Of a DNA stretch of 64,000 nt, positions 1 through 11,415 are shown one piece after another; positions within the stretch are counted from its first letter, which is position 1, and every line of letters starts with the position of its first letter. The position numbers were made by a program, and so were the translations under genes. The stretch covers positions 992,001 to 1,056,000 of the forward strand of contig JANUWF010000008.1 in assembly GCA_026120185.1 (NCBI GenBank), written 5' to 3'. The notes beneath the pieces are model-generated. The model did no database searches. It was given only the letters and a program-made list of their open reading frames with translations, and was not told the origin of the DNA. This stretch comes from Voacanga thouarsii (Eukaryota; Streptophyta; Magnoliopsida; Gentianales; Apocynaceae).

Positions 1-38
1 AATATAATACGTGCTATCAATTTGAACAAACAATGACA

Positions 39-92
39 TAGCACAGTGGTTGGAACACTGCGCCTCCATAATGGAGACGCAGGTTCAACTCT
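39..92 (+). repeat. tRNA-derived (SINE-head-like) sequence with Pol III A and B boxes
   Basis: 39-49 (TAGCACAGTGG) fits the A-box consensus TRGYNNANNNG at every position. 82-92 (GGTTCAACTCT) fits the B-box GGTTCGANTCC at 9 of 11, and the spacing is that of a tRNA. A CTCCAT/ATGGAG dyad lies between them and leaves CAT near the anticodon position. There is no clear acceptor stem, so this is a tRNA relic or SINE head carried by the transposon rather than a working tRNA gene. Confidence 0.5.
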
Positions 93-130
93 TGGTGGCC
101 GCAAGAAAGGCTAGATTTTCTAGCATGGGG

Positions 131-180
131 CCACGTGTGCAGCGATATGGCGCCACGTGGCGAACCAATTGCCACGTGGC
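131..180. promoter_or_regulatory. Triple G-box (CACGTG) cluster
   Basis: CACGTG occurs at 132-137, 154-159 and 173-178. The last two sit in the larger palindrome GCCACGTGGC. G-boxes bind plant bZIP and bHLH factors. Three within 47 bp is well above chance, but function in this transposon context is unproven. Confidence 0.5.
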
Positions 181-199
181 ATATTTCAATTTTTTTTAA

Positions 200-1100
200 A
201 AAAAATTAAGATTAAAATGTCAACTGAATATATTACCAATCGATACATTTTAGTTAGTAATCGATCCATAAAATTTTTAAATTAAAATACTAACCGATCA
301 CCAACTAACTAGGTTTACCAACCAAAACATTTCGGTTAGTAGTCGGTCAGTAAAATTTTTAAATTAAAACATTAACCAATTACCAACTGAATATAGTATC
401 AACTGATACATTTCAGTTAGTAATCGATCGATAAAATTTTTAAATTAAATTACCAACAAAAATACTAACAGATTACCAACTGAATATATTACCAACCGAT
501 ACATTTTGATTAATAATCGATTGGTAAACTTTTAAAATTAAAATTCCAACTGAATATATTACCAACCGATATATTTCAGTTAGTAATCGGTCGGTAAAAT
601 TTTTAAATTAAAATACTAATCGATTGCCAACTGAATATATTACCAACCGATACATTTCGGTTAGTAATCAGTCGGTAAAATTTTTAAATTAAAATATCAA
701 CTGATTACCAATTGAATATATTACCAACCGATTGTTATCGATTGGTAATCAGTTGGTAAATATTTTCCCGCCAAATTACCAACTGAATATATTTCCAACC
801 GATATATTTCGGTTGGTAACCAGTTGGTAAAATTTTTTCCATTAAATTACCAACCGATTACCAACTGATAATGTACCGATCGAGTGTTATCAGTTGGTAT
901 TCGATTGGTATATATTTTCCTGCCAAATTACCAATCGATTACCAACTGATTACCAACTAACTATTTACCAACCGATTATGTTTGTTGGTAAGTGGTTGGA
1001 AAAGTTTTAAAATTTCCCAATTTTCATTTCGGTTGGTAATCAGTCAGTAATCGGTTGGTAAGTACCGACCAACGTGGTCAGTTGGTAATAGTTAGTTGGT
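200..1100. repeat. CACTA subterminal repeat block
   Basis: About a dozen diverged copies of a 60-90 bp unit built from 'accaactgaatatatt', 'accaaccgatacattt' and 'cggttagtaatcggt', separated by 'aaaatttttaaattaaaat'. Each unit contains TTACCAACCGA and its near reverse complement TCGGTTGGTAA, so it can fold back and offers many copies of one short motif in both orientations. In CACTA families such repeats bind the element's TNPA-like protein; that role here is inferred. Confidence 0.8.
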
Positions 1101-1122
1101 ATATTGCATTTTTCTAGTAGTG

Positions 1123-2460
1123 TATTAGATACCGGATGTGGATCTTATTTGTGCAATAACTTGCAGGGACTAAAGGACAGTAGAAGGCTTGAGAAAGGCG
1201 ATGTGGACCTACATACTGCAAATGGAGCAAAGGTTATTGCACTTATTGTGGGGACTTACGAGCTACACCTACCTTCAGGATTAGTTTTAGAACTTCAAAT
1301 ATGTTATTATGTACCATTTTAATTGAAAAATACTATCTCAGTTGCGTGTTTAGACTTATATGGATTTCATTTAATATTTGTGAATAAATATTGTTCTTTT
1401 TCATTGAATGATATTGATCATGGTTCTGCAACTTTGATTAATGGTTTATATATTCTAGATATGGATAATCCAATCCTTAATGCAAACAAAAAGAAACTAA
1501 GGATAGATAATTCAATTTCATCTTATTTATGGCATTTTCGTTTAGGCCATATAAATGAGAATCGCATTTCTAAGTTACAAAAGCTAGGTGACTCAGAGTC
1601 ATTTGATTATGAATTATATGGCACATACGAGTCTTCTTTACTTGATAAAATGGCTAAAACTCCTTTTTTCTAGAAAATGAGGAAGGGCCAAAGAATCATT
1701 AGAGCTTATACATTATGATGTATGTGGTTTAATGTCTATACAACCAAAAGGAGGTTATCACTATTTCATAGCCTTTATCGATGATTATTCATGACATGGG
1801 TATTTGTATTTAATGAAATACAAATATGATGCTTTTGAAAAGTTTAAAGACTTCAAGATTGAAGTAGAAAAATAATTTGAAAATGCACTAAGATTCTAAG
1901 ATTTGATCGAGAAGGTGAATAAATAAGCCAAGATTTTGAAGATTATCTAAGAGATAATAGGGTATTATCTCAATGGCCTCTACCACATACACCTCAACAT
2001 AATGGTGTGTCTGAGAGAATGAATCAAACCCTTCTAGAGATGGTACGAACGATTATGGCTTCTGCAGACTTGCCAAAATTATTTTGGGGGTATGTACTAG
2101 AGACTTCTATTTATGTTCTAAATAGAGTTCTGTAAAAAAAAAACAGTTGATACTACCCTATTTGAAATGTTCTTTGGCAAGAAAACAAAGTTATCTCACT
2201 TAAGAGTATGGGGTTGCCTAGCCTTTGTCAAAAGGCCATAGTCAAATAAATTGGATAGTAAGTCTGACTGGGTTATCTGAAAGAATCTTTCAGATATTAC
2301 TTCTATCTCCTTTTCAAAAATAAAGTGTTTATTTCGAAACATGCTATCTTCTTAGAGAAAGAGCACATGCTTAAAGGGGACAGTGGGATTGAATATAGTG
2401 AAGTTCAAGAAGAACAAAAAAATAAGGATCAACCGTCTAATCTCACATTTATTGAGAGAA
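1123..2460 (+). pseudogene. Copia element 1: protease, GAG-pre-integrase and integrase remnant
   Basis: This is the 5' part of a decayed Ty1-copia polyprotein. It opens in the aspartic protease at the DTG active site (LDTGCGSYLC, 1126-1155). Around 1530-1560 follows the GAG-pre-integrase signature LWHFRLGHINENR. The integrase core is recognisable up to about 2330 (for example HTPQHNGVSERMNQ near 1985-2030 and LFEMFFGKKTKLSHLRVWGC near 2160-2220). Stops at about 1320, 1671, 1790 and 1875 and several frame changes show it is dead. Gag and the 5' LTR are missing here because the CACTA element sits just upstream. It is the same family as the minus-strand copy at 22833-25388. LTR type and sequence style suggest a Tork/Angela-like lineage, which is an inference. 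Confidence 0.85.
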
Positions 2461-2510
2461 TAGATGAACCTTCAACTACATAAGAACCTTGTAGGTCCGG
2501 TAAGATATCT

Positions 2511-3460
2511 GTGGCACTTGAGAGATATAGATTTCTCATTGGTGATTACAATGACATATTGCTCATAGATGATAATGAGCCTACTACTTACAAGAAAGCT
2601 CTTAATAGTTTAAAATCTAACAAATGGCTTAAAGCCATGGAATCAGAGATGGATTCCATGTATAACAACCAAGTATGGACTCTGGCTGATCCACCTAAAG
2701 GAATTAAACTTATTAGGTGCAAATGGGTTTTCAAGTAAAAAACCAACATGGATGGTAATATAGTTACCTATAAAGCACGATTGGTAGCTAAGGGTTATCG
2801 TCAACAGAATGGAACTGACTATGTCGAAACCTTCTCACTAGTTGCTATGTTAAAATCTATCAGAATACTCCTTGCTATTGCTACTCATTATGATTATGTG
2901 ATTTAGCAAATGGATGTAAAAACAGCTTTCCTAGATGGAAACCTGACTGAGGAAGTGTATATGATACAACCTGAGGGTTTCACATCCAATGATAGCATAA
3001 AAGTGTGCAAGCTGCAAAAGTTCATTTCTGGACTTAAGCAAGCTTTTAGGAGTTGGAACATCCGTATTTATGAAACAATCAAAGAGTTTGGTTTCATTTA
3101 AAATATGGATTAATCTTGTGTATACGAGAAGGTTAGTGGGAGTACAGTAGTTTTCTTATTACACTTTATGTAGATGATATATTGTTAATAGGAAATGATG
3201 TACTTGTCCTTCAGTCAGTAAAAGTTTAATTGTCTAAGAAATTCTCCATGAAAGACCTTGGAGATGCAACCTATATTCTAGGAATTAGGATCTATAGAGA
3301 AATGACAAAGTGCTAAAGAGGTTTAGCATAGATTAATCAAAAAGATGATTCTTACCCATGTCCCATGTCCCATGGGATAAGCCTTTCAAAGTCGATGTCT
3401 CCAAAGACATAAGTTGAAAGAGTTGAAAGGGATCACATGAGTATATGCTTTTGCAATTGG
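2511..3460 (+). pseudogene. Copia element 1: reverse transcriptase remnant
   Basis: The Ty1-copia reverse transcriptase begins near 2640 with 'MESEMDSMYNNQVWTL', continues through KWVFK (ended by a stop near 2737) and 'VTYKARLVAKGY' (2765-2800), then QMDVKTAFLDGNLTEEVY (2907-2960) and 'GLKQAFRSWN'. The catalytic YVDD is still encoded at about 3169-3180, but in a different frame from the preceding block, so at least one frameshift separates palm and finger motifs. Several stops (for example before QMDV and after 'EFGFI') confirm a pseudogene. The corresponding YVDD codons appear to be missing in the sister copy near 23830. Confidence 0.85.
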
Positions 3461-3467
3461 ATTCATC

Positions 3468-4139
3468 ATGTATGATATGATATGTACCAGGCTTGATGTA
3501 TCATGTGCTCTTAGTTTAACGAGCAGCTACAAAGCTGACCCTGGTGAGGGTTATTGGGCAGCTGTGAAGAATATCCTTAAGTACTTGCGAAGGACTAAGG
3601 ATGTATTCTTAGTATATGGAGGAGGTAATTTGAAAATAAATGGGTATACTGATGTCAGTTTTCAATCTGATAAAGATGATTTCAAATCATAGTCTGGCTA
3701 CATGTTTACGTTATGTGGAGGGATAATAAGTTGAAAGAGTTCCAAACACGATACTATTGTTGACTCAACGACTGAAGTTGAGTACATAGCAGCTTCTGAA
3801 GTAGCTAAGGAAGCTGTTTGGATCAAGAAGTTCGTTATGGAGCTTGGAGTGGTTCTCGGCATTGCGGAACCAATATCTCTATATTGTGACAACAATAGAG
3901 CTATTGCATAAGCAAAAAAGCCAAGGTCTTACCAGCGATCTAAGTATGTACTCAGTATTTTCATTTGATTAGGGAAATCATAGATAGACAAGATATAAAG
4001 ATAGAGAGAATTCCTACAGATGAGAACATAGCTGACCTGCTTACAAAAGCACTATCCCAAAAGAAATAAGACAGACATGTTGAGTCATTCAGTATTAGAT
4101 AGACGAATGATTAGGTCTATTGCAAGTCGGAGTTTTTAG
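3468..4139 (+). pseudogene. Copia element 1: RNase H remnant and pol C-terminus
   Basis: This is the copia RNase H domain: 'KNILKYLRRTKDVFLVYGGG' (3568-3630), 'GYTDVSFQSDKDDFKS' then a stop at 3690, 'STTEVEYIAASEVAKEAVW' (3766-3822) and LYCDNNRAIA. The DNNRA block and the surrounding text match the minus-strand copy at 22853-23682 nearly word for word. The frame fails again after 3910. The purine-rich stretch just before the LTR (about 4122-4139) is the degraded polypurine tract; the sister copy reads CAAGTGGGAGTTTG there. Confidence 0.85.
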
Positions 4140-5856
4140 TGTTATGACCTAGAGGTAATAACATGATTCTATATATTATGCATTATTGAATAAAACAAGG
4201 CATTCTTTATCTCAGTTTGTTTTATTTATACTTTTGTGTGAATATAACTATTAGATAAAGTTCTAAGTATAATACTGTGTTAAGGAAATCGTGATAGAGA
4301 TCATGATGTGAGGTTCCTACTACACTAGATAGTGTTCGCACTTAAATTATCCATAGTCATAGTATTAATGAGATAGGACATCATTAATACATTAAGACTA
4401 GCATGCGTTATACTTCCTAATTTGATCAGGCGGTGGTTCTCACATCCGTGAGTATTGTGATACTCGAAATTAACAGGTGAATACTTGTTACTTGAACAAG
4501 TATATTGGATGACTTGACTATGAGATAATTACACAGATAACTATTTAATACCAGTGATAGAATCTCATTATAGCAAATATGCAAGTATCCTTAGACTTGA
4601 GATCTCCAAGATATTTATTTGCTAAGTGTTGGACTTTAATTCCAATCTCTGAAGTCCTAACAAGACCACCTATGGGATGGATATTGGGTACAACATGAAG
4701 CAAACGAAAGTAATTGAGAGGATCAATAAATGATTCACCACTCCTACTAGTCGGGGCGAATATCTCAAGGCCACTTATAGGAATCACTACTCGAAAAGTC
4801 CTTAACCAAGGTGATTGTATATTGGAAATAGTTCCAATTAATACATATGATGAATAGTGGATTCCCTGAACAAGTACTAAAATATTCAGGCCAAAATTAA
4901 TTTATTATTTTGGAAGGAGTTGGTACTAATTCCGTACTCCAAACTGAATGAGATATTGTGTGGTGAAAGGAGTTTATTACATTGTTATTTGCTCTTGAAA
5001 AGTTCATGTCAAGTCACTTGACTTTCTTGACTTTTAGGTAGTAGTGATATATTGCTAAATACCACTCATGATCTGCTAAATATGAATCTATTAATTAGAG
5101 AATTAATAAATCAATCCTTATTAGAATTAATAAGTTAATTCTAAAATTATCAATGATTATTAATCTTAAAAATGTTTAGATTAATTCATATTTTGCTACC
5201 AATAGATCGAAAAACCTAATAGGTTACACACAATAGAGGATTGAGTGCTCAAGATGTTATTTGATAATATTACAGGGTTGATTGTGAAAAGAAGAAGTTG
5301 TTGTGGTCGAATAATAATTAGTTATAATTCATAGGCCATCTTGTAATTAACAAAAATCATAATAGTATTTGGTAATTAAGAATCCATGTTCATTATGGCT
5401 TCAAATTACTGAAATTCACACAAAAAACATATGTTATTATATGGACTCCGCAGGGATTATGATTGGTGATAATTACAGAGAGTTTTTTTGAAAAACCGAG
5501 AGCTCCCTTTGTCTTCTACTTCTGAAAAACCCTAGCTACTAGAATTTGTTTTGCTAGCATAAAAACTCTGGCGACTCTTGAGCGCCATTCTCATGTGGAC
5601 TATATTGGATGCAATCCTACACTTGGATTGCAGTGCTTTGATGAAACAAAAGAGAAGACATTCTCTGTGCTTAGTTGGATCGCGCCTTCAGAACAGAGGG
5701 AAAATTTTTTGTTCCATAGAGGTGACACAGTAAGGTATGTTCTCATCTTTTTTTTTTATTCCTTTTAATGCATGAAAGTTATCCTTATTGTTTAGAATTC
5801 CTGTTTTTCTTCCGCGGTGCAAATCTATTTTTACATGGGGAATTCCCACCCCTATA
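4140..5856 (+). mobile_element. Copia element 1: 3' LTR
   Basis: It starts TGTTATGACCTAGAGGTAAT directly after the polypurine tract. The minus-strand sister LTR (21252-22832) starts TGTTGTGCCCTAGAGGTAAT. Shared blocks run the whole length, such as 'atcatgatgtgaggttcctac', 'ggtggttctcacatccgtgagtattg' and the AT-rich 'attaataaatcaatcc' region. The end near 5856 is set by alignment with the other two copies and may be off by some tens of bases. No gene lies inside. Confidence 0.75.
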
Positions 5857-5896
5857 ATTATACCTATGACCATAAGATAGTCATGAATTTATTACT

Positions 5897-5982
5897 TCCA
5901 AAATCATAAACCTAATGCTCTGATACCAATTGTTATGATATCAATTTCTTCCAAAATCATTTATCTAAACTCTGATACTATT
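5897..5982 (-). promoter_or_regulatory. Duplicated primer binding site (initiator tRNA-Met type) before a minus-strand LTR
   Basis: 5917-5928 is GCTCTGATACCA, the exact reverse complement of the standard plant PBS TGGTATCAGAGC. 52 bp further on (5969-5980) is a decayed second copy, CTCTGATACT. Each is preceded by CTTCCAAAATCAT and followed after two bases by a TGT that opens an LTR-like end (TGTTATGATA, TGTAGCACCC). So a 52-bp unit containing PBS and LTR edge has been duplicated. Confidence 0.65.
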
Positions 5983-6573
5983 TGTAGCACCCCACATATT
6001 TCTTGTCATAGTAGGCCTTGACTTCGTGGGATGTTGTCCCGTCTGAACTCGCAGACATGGAGTCTTTATAACAATTTATAACTTAACGCACAATGGATTT
6101 AATCTAATACCTTAAATGAATATAATATTCATTTAATGATAACTTTGAAATTACATCTCAGATATATTACAATATATAATTACTTTGTCTTCTATCTTCG
6201 ACAAGATACCCTAATACCAGTTTCTACCCCCAACATGCTTCTATTGTGCCACTCTGATTTCCAGCCTATATAATAGAACATAAACAAGAAAACATAAAGA
6301 AACATGTAGTGCAAAACACTCAATGAGTCCTATGTGCGCATATGATTTTCCATTAGAAAGGGTTTCATAGCATTTTTCTAACAAGATAACTTATAAACAA
6401 ATGAGATCTCATAATTGGAACAAAATAAACATTTATCTCACATGGAGATTAATAGTCCCACACAAAGATTTCTAGTCTTAACCGGAAGGAACTCAGTTCA
6501 TCTAATAACATCAATACCATAGGATCTCGATCCCATGAACATAACAAAATTCACAATGACAATGAACCCAGTG
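5983..6573 (-). mobile_element. Old gypsy-type 5' LTR, partial (TGTARCACCC family)
   Basis: Read from the left this is the reverse complement of an LTR 3' end: TGTAGCACCCCACA, followed by the family signature 'gggatgt...cccgtctg...gagtctttataac' shared with 6574, 44987 (minus strand), 48905 and 60190. A PBS remnant sits directly to the left, as required for the 5' LTR of a minus-strand element. It is interrupted at 6573 by a second, related LTR. 54612-54741 may be its continuation. Confidence 0.65.
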
Positions 6574-7191
6574 TGTAACAACCCACTACCTATGTACCCT
6601 AAAAGGGGTAGGGATATCAGCCTGTCCTTAGGGTAAGGGGTCTTTATAACCAAGTAAAAGAAAAATGGAAGAAATGTCTAATGTTCAAAACTTATTACAA
6701 TCCAAAACAATGCATATACAAGTCTCAAAAAGAGTAAATAAATACACAAAGCTCCCCAAGATATATATTTAACGAATCAAACTGAGATCTTCAAGTCTCA
6801 AGGCAACTCAAGCTTCAAAGCAGGATCGTCTTGAAAACGTGTCATAAAATGTGGTAAGAAAAATTGCTCAGTGAGCCCTATGTATACTCATATAAATTTA
6901 AGAAGTATTTTGTGTATGCAGTTTTGAGCAATTCACAGCAAAAATCTGCAAATCCAAATGAATAATTTTGAAAAATGAGTGGTGTTCTATTAGCATTTCA
7001 AATAAAAGAGTTCAACATTGTTAAGAAATAAATCACTCAAATATAAGCTACTATGAAACCTTGCATCATAGCCATGGCTATGAAACGCTGCATCATGACT
7101 GCGTATTGTGAAACCCTGCATCACAATACAAATGGATGATCGGCCTATTGGGTGAGATATACCTATATCTTTACACCATAACTTCCATTGA
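6574..7191 (-). mobile_element. Left end of a long gypsy-type LTR (TGTAACACCC family), cut by LARD-1
   Basis: Begins TGTAACAACCCACTACC. For about 600 bp it matches 48905-49480 closely ('aaggggtctttataaccaagtaa', 'atcttcaagtctcaaggcaactcaa', 'tggatgatcggcc'). The match stops near 7185, where a different repeat starts. No PBS precedes it, so it is the outer end of an element or of a solo LTR. The preceding five bases are CAGTG. I interpret it as the outer end of the 3' LTR whose other part is 25683-28147. Confidence 0.7.
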
Positions 7192-8819
7192 TGAGGGCTC
7201 GTCACATATATATTTTTTAGTGTTTTTGTACTTTAATTGTAATAAATTATTGTTTAAATCACCACTCACCACATCCTTTTCATCTTCTTTTTGTAGGTAA
7301 TAAAGAAAATGCCAATTCAAGATAATAAATTTGAAAAGGAGGAAAATGTAGCAAAAATCAAGAACTCTTGAAAAATTGCACAAGAGGTAGCCTAGAGAAA
7401 TAAGAGGAGCAGCTTAAGTTCCCTAGGCCACCTAGCATTTTTTGTATTTTATATGTTCCAGAATTCTGACAGCCCATAGAAAATTAACTTCCCTTAGCCG
7501 CCTAGTGTTTATATGTATATGTAGTGTTTTTTTTTTTTTTCAGTGGCTGTCTAGTGAAGTTTAACTTCCCTTGGCTGCCTACTTAATTCTCATTTGCACC
7601 TAGCCAGGAACTAGGCGGCCCAGGAAAGCTTCACATCCCTAGGCCGCCTTGTTTTTGGAATACTAGGCGGCCTAAGTTAGTTCCATTTTCCTAGGTAGCC
7701 CGATTTTGCAAATTCACACATTTTAGCACATTTTCTAAGTTTTCTTCACTTTTCACTATAAAAAAACCTATTATAAACCCTAAATAATCATCCTTGGTTG
7801 GCTAACAACCAAGAGATCCCTTAGGGAGCTCAAAAGATTCACCACAGAAGGGAAGATCATGTAGAAGCAAGGAGATGAAGAAGGGGTTGTTAAAGGAAAT
7901 CCAAGTAAGAAGAAGTTCAAAATCTTGTCTATAAGTGAAGTCCTATCTTTTTCTTTGTATTACACTTCACCATATTGAGATTTATATGTTTCTAATTGTA
8001 TTTTATGGATGAACCTTAACTTATGTTCTTATATTGAGTTGTTAATAGGATTTATTGAATTCCTATTCTTGTGTTTGACTACTTGGGCATTATTGTGTTG
8101 GATTGATTTTTGGACTTAGTTGATTTATTCAATTGATTGTTTGCTCTTAATGATTTCGAGAGATGGGGTTAGAAGTTGAACACCAAATTAATTGGTCCAA
8201 TGTTTGTTTTTCTTTAATTAACTTGAGAAAGGGGTTGAAGGATTAGAACTTGGTAGTCAATGGGTTTTCAATATTGCTTAGAGATATGGATATTGGGGCT
8301 TCCAACTACCTTTTAGGTGAGTGAGTGAGTGTAATGCTTCCGTGGATTAGTTGAGCCTTCAAAAAAAAAATCTTATAACTTGAGAGAGTGTGAGATTTAT
8401 TTTTAAAAACCCATACCAGTGCTCAAGTTGGAAAATGATGAATTTAGTGATGATCTCTTTACTTGACATGTTTCGAGGGGATTTCTTCTTGTACATGGCC
8501 TTTCCCGTATTCTTACTCCTTGACAATCTTGGTGACTTTTCTAGTATGGGTCCAATTTTCTCTCAATGGTAGTAGTTTAGTTTAGTGTAGTTAGTTTTAT
8601 TTGCTCTACCTCTTTATTTATTTTGGCTAGACAATGAGATTAAATCAAAGTAGTGATAATTGCTAAGTTCTTAGGAATTCGATACTTGTTATTCCCTATA
8701 CTATGCAATATGTATACTTGTTCATATGTGTGGTTTTAATGCTTAACATTTTAAATTTAAAACTTAATTTTTTGTGGATTGTTTATACTATTTCCAATGC
8801 CCGCGAAACCCACATACCA
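7192..8819 (+). mobile_element. LARD-1 (non-autonomous LTR retrotransposon): 5' LTR
   Basis: A 1.6-kb direct repeat of 11416-12973. Shared blocks include 'tcaccactcaccacatccttttcatcttctttttgtag', the 'cctaggccgcctag' repeats, 'gctaacaaccaagagatccct' and 'ttttggctagacaatga'. The 3' edge is set by the PBS that follows (8826-8842). The exact first base is uncertain by a few positions because the host junction is AT-rich. No coding capacity. Confidence 0.75.
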
Positions 8820-8825
8820 AGTTTT

Positions 8826-8842
8826 TTGCGTCGTTGCCAAGG
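8826..8842 (+). promoter_or_regulatory. tRNA-Asp-like primer binding site of LARD-1
   Basis: TTGCGTCGTTGCCAAGG, a decayed form of the plant tRNA-Asp PBS TGGCGCCGTTGCCGGGG (13 of 17 matches), placed a few bases after the LTR end as in Athila/Tat-type gypsy elements and the LARDs derived from them. Confidence 0.6.
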
Positions 8843-8882
8843 ATTGGCAATATCATGAAACCTTTAAGTCTTGTTGATTTAG

Positions 8883-8922
<40 letters not shown>

Positions 8923-11415
8923 TGGTAAATACTATGTAAATATTTTTTTTCTCTGTTTATATATACACTAACCATTACTTGTATATAGCCTTCTTTTCCT
9001 TTTTATACCTTGTTTGTATGTTGTTCTAATTCTTTATTTTTAGTTTTTGGGATTAATAGATTGTCTTAGGTTCAAAATATTGTATCATTATGTTTGTTGT
9101 ATTATTAGTATTATTATTTTTTATATGTTATTATATGTACCATATTGGGATATTGTATGTATAGTAGATTCTTAGGATTTAATCTTTGCTTTTTGTATAC
9201 AGCCTTGTTGTATACTATTGTTGTTGTTGGGGAATTTTGTATTTATCATTGTGTTAGTATTTTTAGAATGAAAATGTTGTTGTAATTGGATATGATTGTG
9301 TTGTTGAGAAGGTCTTGTTGTATAATATCTATTTGTGATTGATTATTACATAATAAGATTGATTTCATTGTTTTTGTATGGGTGTTGGCAGTTTTGTTTC
9401 ATGAGTAGTGGTTGTAGTTGTGAAAATATTTTGAGATTCTTTTCAATAAAGCCACTAATCCTTGACTTTTTCACTTTCCTTTGGATTTCATTGAATATAG
9501 GGTGTGTATTATATACTAGCTGTAGTGTATGATATATTAGTGTTTTATTATATATGGATAGGATAGTTATTGACTTGAGGTATTAACATGTATGTATCGA
9601 CTCAGTGTATCTTTAGTGAAATGATATGGTTATTCATCTGTTTTGTGGCTTTGTTATTTTGACAACAATATAATTCTTGAGACTAACATATGTTTTGGTA
9701 TTATTTATATTAGTTGATTTTATGACTTATTAATAATATTTGTGTATATTATTGTTGTTGTTGTTGTTGTTGTTATTATATGATTATTTATTTGTTATTA
9801 ATATTGATACTAATGAATTTTTGTACAATTCCTTGTATCCTTTTAATTTATATTTTTTTAAATTATTTTCTTTGTATTCTTAATGCTACTATTTCTTTAG
9901 CCATGATATACCGTTATATTTTTCTTTATTTTTGGCAGGGTTGAAGATTTTATTCATTGGAACAATTCTCACTTTCCATTCCCTCCTATGACATAATTGA
10001 TTTTCAAGATACTAGGGGAGTATTTGTTTATCCTATTCTCCCTATTATTTCTTTTTGTCCTATTGAAAATGCTTTTATTATTCAATTTGTGGCCAATGAG
10101 GACATTGTCTGATTTAAGTGTGGGGGAGTGGTTGAATAATATTTTCTTTATAATTTTGTATTATTTATTTTGGAATCTTCATATTTTTGTGCTAAATTTC
10201 TTGTTTTTGCTTTTGGCTAAATATTTTTCAATTTTTTTTCTCATTGCTAGGTTAGTTTTCAAGCCTTGTTGGTATATGTGTGATATGTGTTGGTTTGGTG
10301 AAGATATTTTTTATCTTTTGCTAGGGATCCTACTTAAGATTTCTCTAGGAAAGTTATTTTTATGTAAACTTAGATATTGGGCATGACATAGACTAAGTTT
10401 GAATAAGAAAATTAATCTTGTTTATGCCTTTGAAAATATTTGTGAAGCTTGATTCTTTGAGAACAGATGAAAACTTAGTGATGAAATATAAAGTGTGGGT
10501 CATAGACTTATTTCTAGTTTTGTGGCTAATTCCCATTCATTCATTTGTGTTGTATGTTGTATTATAGAAATTTTCAATGATTTATTGTGATTTTCAATTA
10601 AAAAAAGGAAATTAGGAGCAAGAGACAGGTTGCTTAATGCACCTACCTAAGTGAGGAGAAAAAAGGCTCTATGAATACAAAAAGCATGTCCTACGACAAA
10701 AAACAATGTGTGATGAAAGAAAAAGAAAGAAAAGTAAAAAATAATGCAAGGGATGCAAAATAGTATTTAAGTTAAGATCTTTATAAATGCATTTCCTTTG
10801 TAGAAAGAAAAATGATGAAAAATGAAAGGCTCATACTTTGCCAATTCAAATTGAGTAGTGTTATTATATTATTGTATCAAAGAGTATAGTCTTATTGTAT
10901 TGTAGTGTAACATATTTAATACTTGTACTTGGGGAAAGCTACAGGACTTGAGTGAGCTGTTTGATCTTATCTCATATGAATCACTTTATTTGAATTCTTA
11001 ATTGGAGATATTAAGTGAATCACATTTATTTAGCATAAACTTGTTTAATTTCACTTTGAGGTTCTTGGTTGTGTCTAGCTTAATATAAGGGTATACATGG
11101 GATTAACTTGGATAGATTGTTGTTGAAATGAATTCTAAGATGTAGGAAAGAATAATTTCTTTACCATTTTAACCTTATGGCATATATGCTAAGTTATTCT
11201 TGATAACTCACCTAGAATACTATGTATATTATTTTACATTGTATTTGTAAGTAAGATATTCTTTATTCTAATGACATAATGTATTTTTCTTATTTTGTAT
11301 ATTAGTTAACGTGTGAATAATAGTAGGCTGATTGATTTATAAATTAGTTAATTATTTATTTGTGAATAAGTGTAGTTTGCTTGAGGACAAACAAAAGTTC
11401 AAGTGTGGGAGTGTG
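8843..11415 (+). mobile_element. LARD-1 internal region, no pol
   Basis: 2.6 kb of T-rich sequence with no reverse transcriptase, integrase or gag motif in any frame. It holds a (GT)n run at 8885-8911 ending in (GC)n, and a (TTG)n run near 9747-9772. At 10090-10130 is 'ccaatgaggacattgtctgatttaagtgtgggggag', a motif also present in LARD-2 (39358-39395). It ends in 'cttgaggacaaacaaaagttcaagtgtgggagtg', a typical polypurine tract of this class. The 129-codon open frame at 9997-10386 is a hydrophobic by-product of T-richness with no recognisable homology. Confidence 0.75.

Larger units (their letters stand above)
1..1122. mobile_element. CACTA (En/Spm-type) DNA transposon, right end
   Basis: The last 14 bases (1109-1122), read on the minus strand, are CACTACTAGAAAAA, the classic CACTA terminal inverted repeat. 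They are preceded by about 900 bp of short diverged repeats, as expected for CACTA subterminal regions. Directly after the end comes TAT (1123-1125) and then the protease region of a copia element in frame, so the transposon is inserted in that copia. The left end and the 3-bp duplication partner lie outside the window. No transposase is visible in this part. Confidence 0.85.

Noticed and set aside
9997..10386. 129-codon hydrophobic frame as a gene
   Set aside because: Located in the T-rich interior of LARD-1, overlaps the class-typical 'aatgaggacattgt...tgggggag' motif, no homology recognised.
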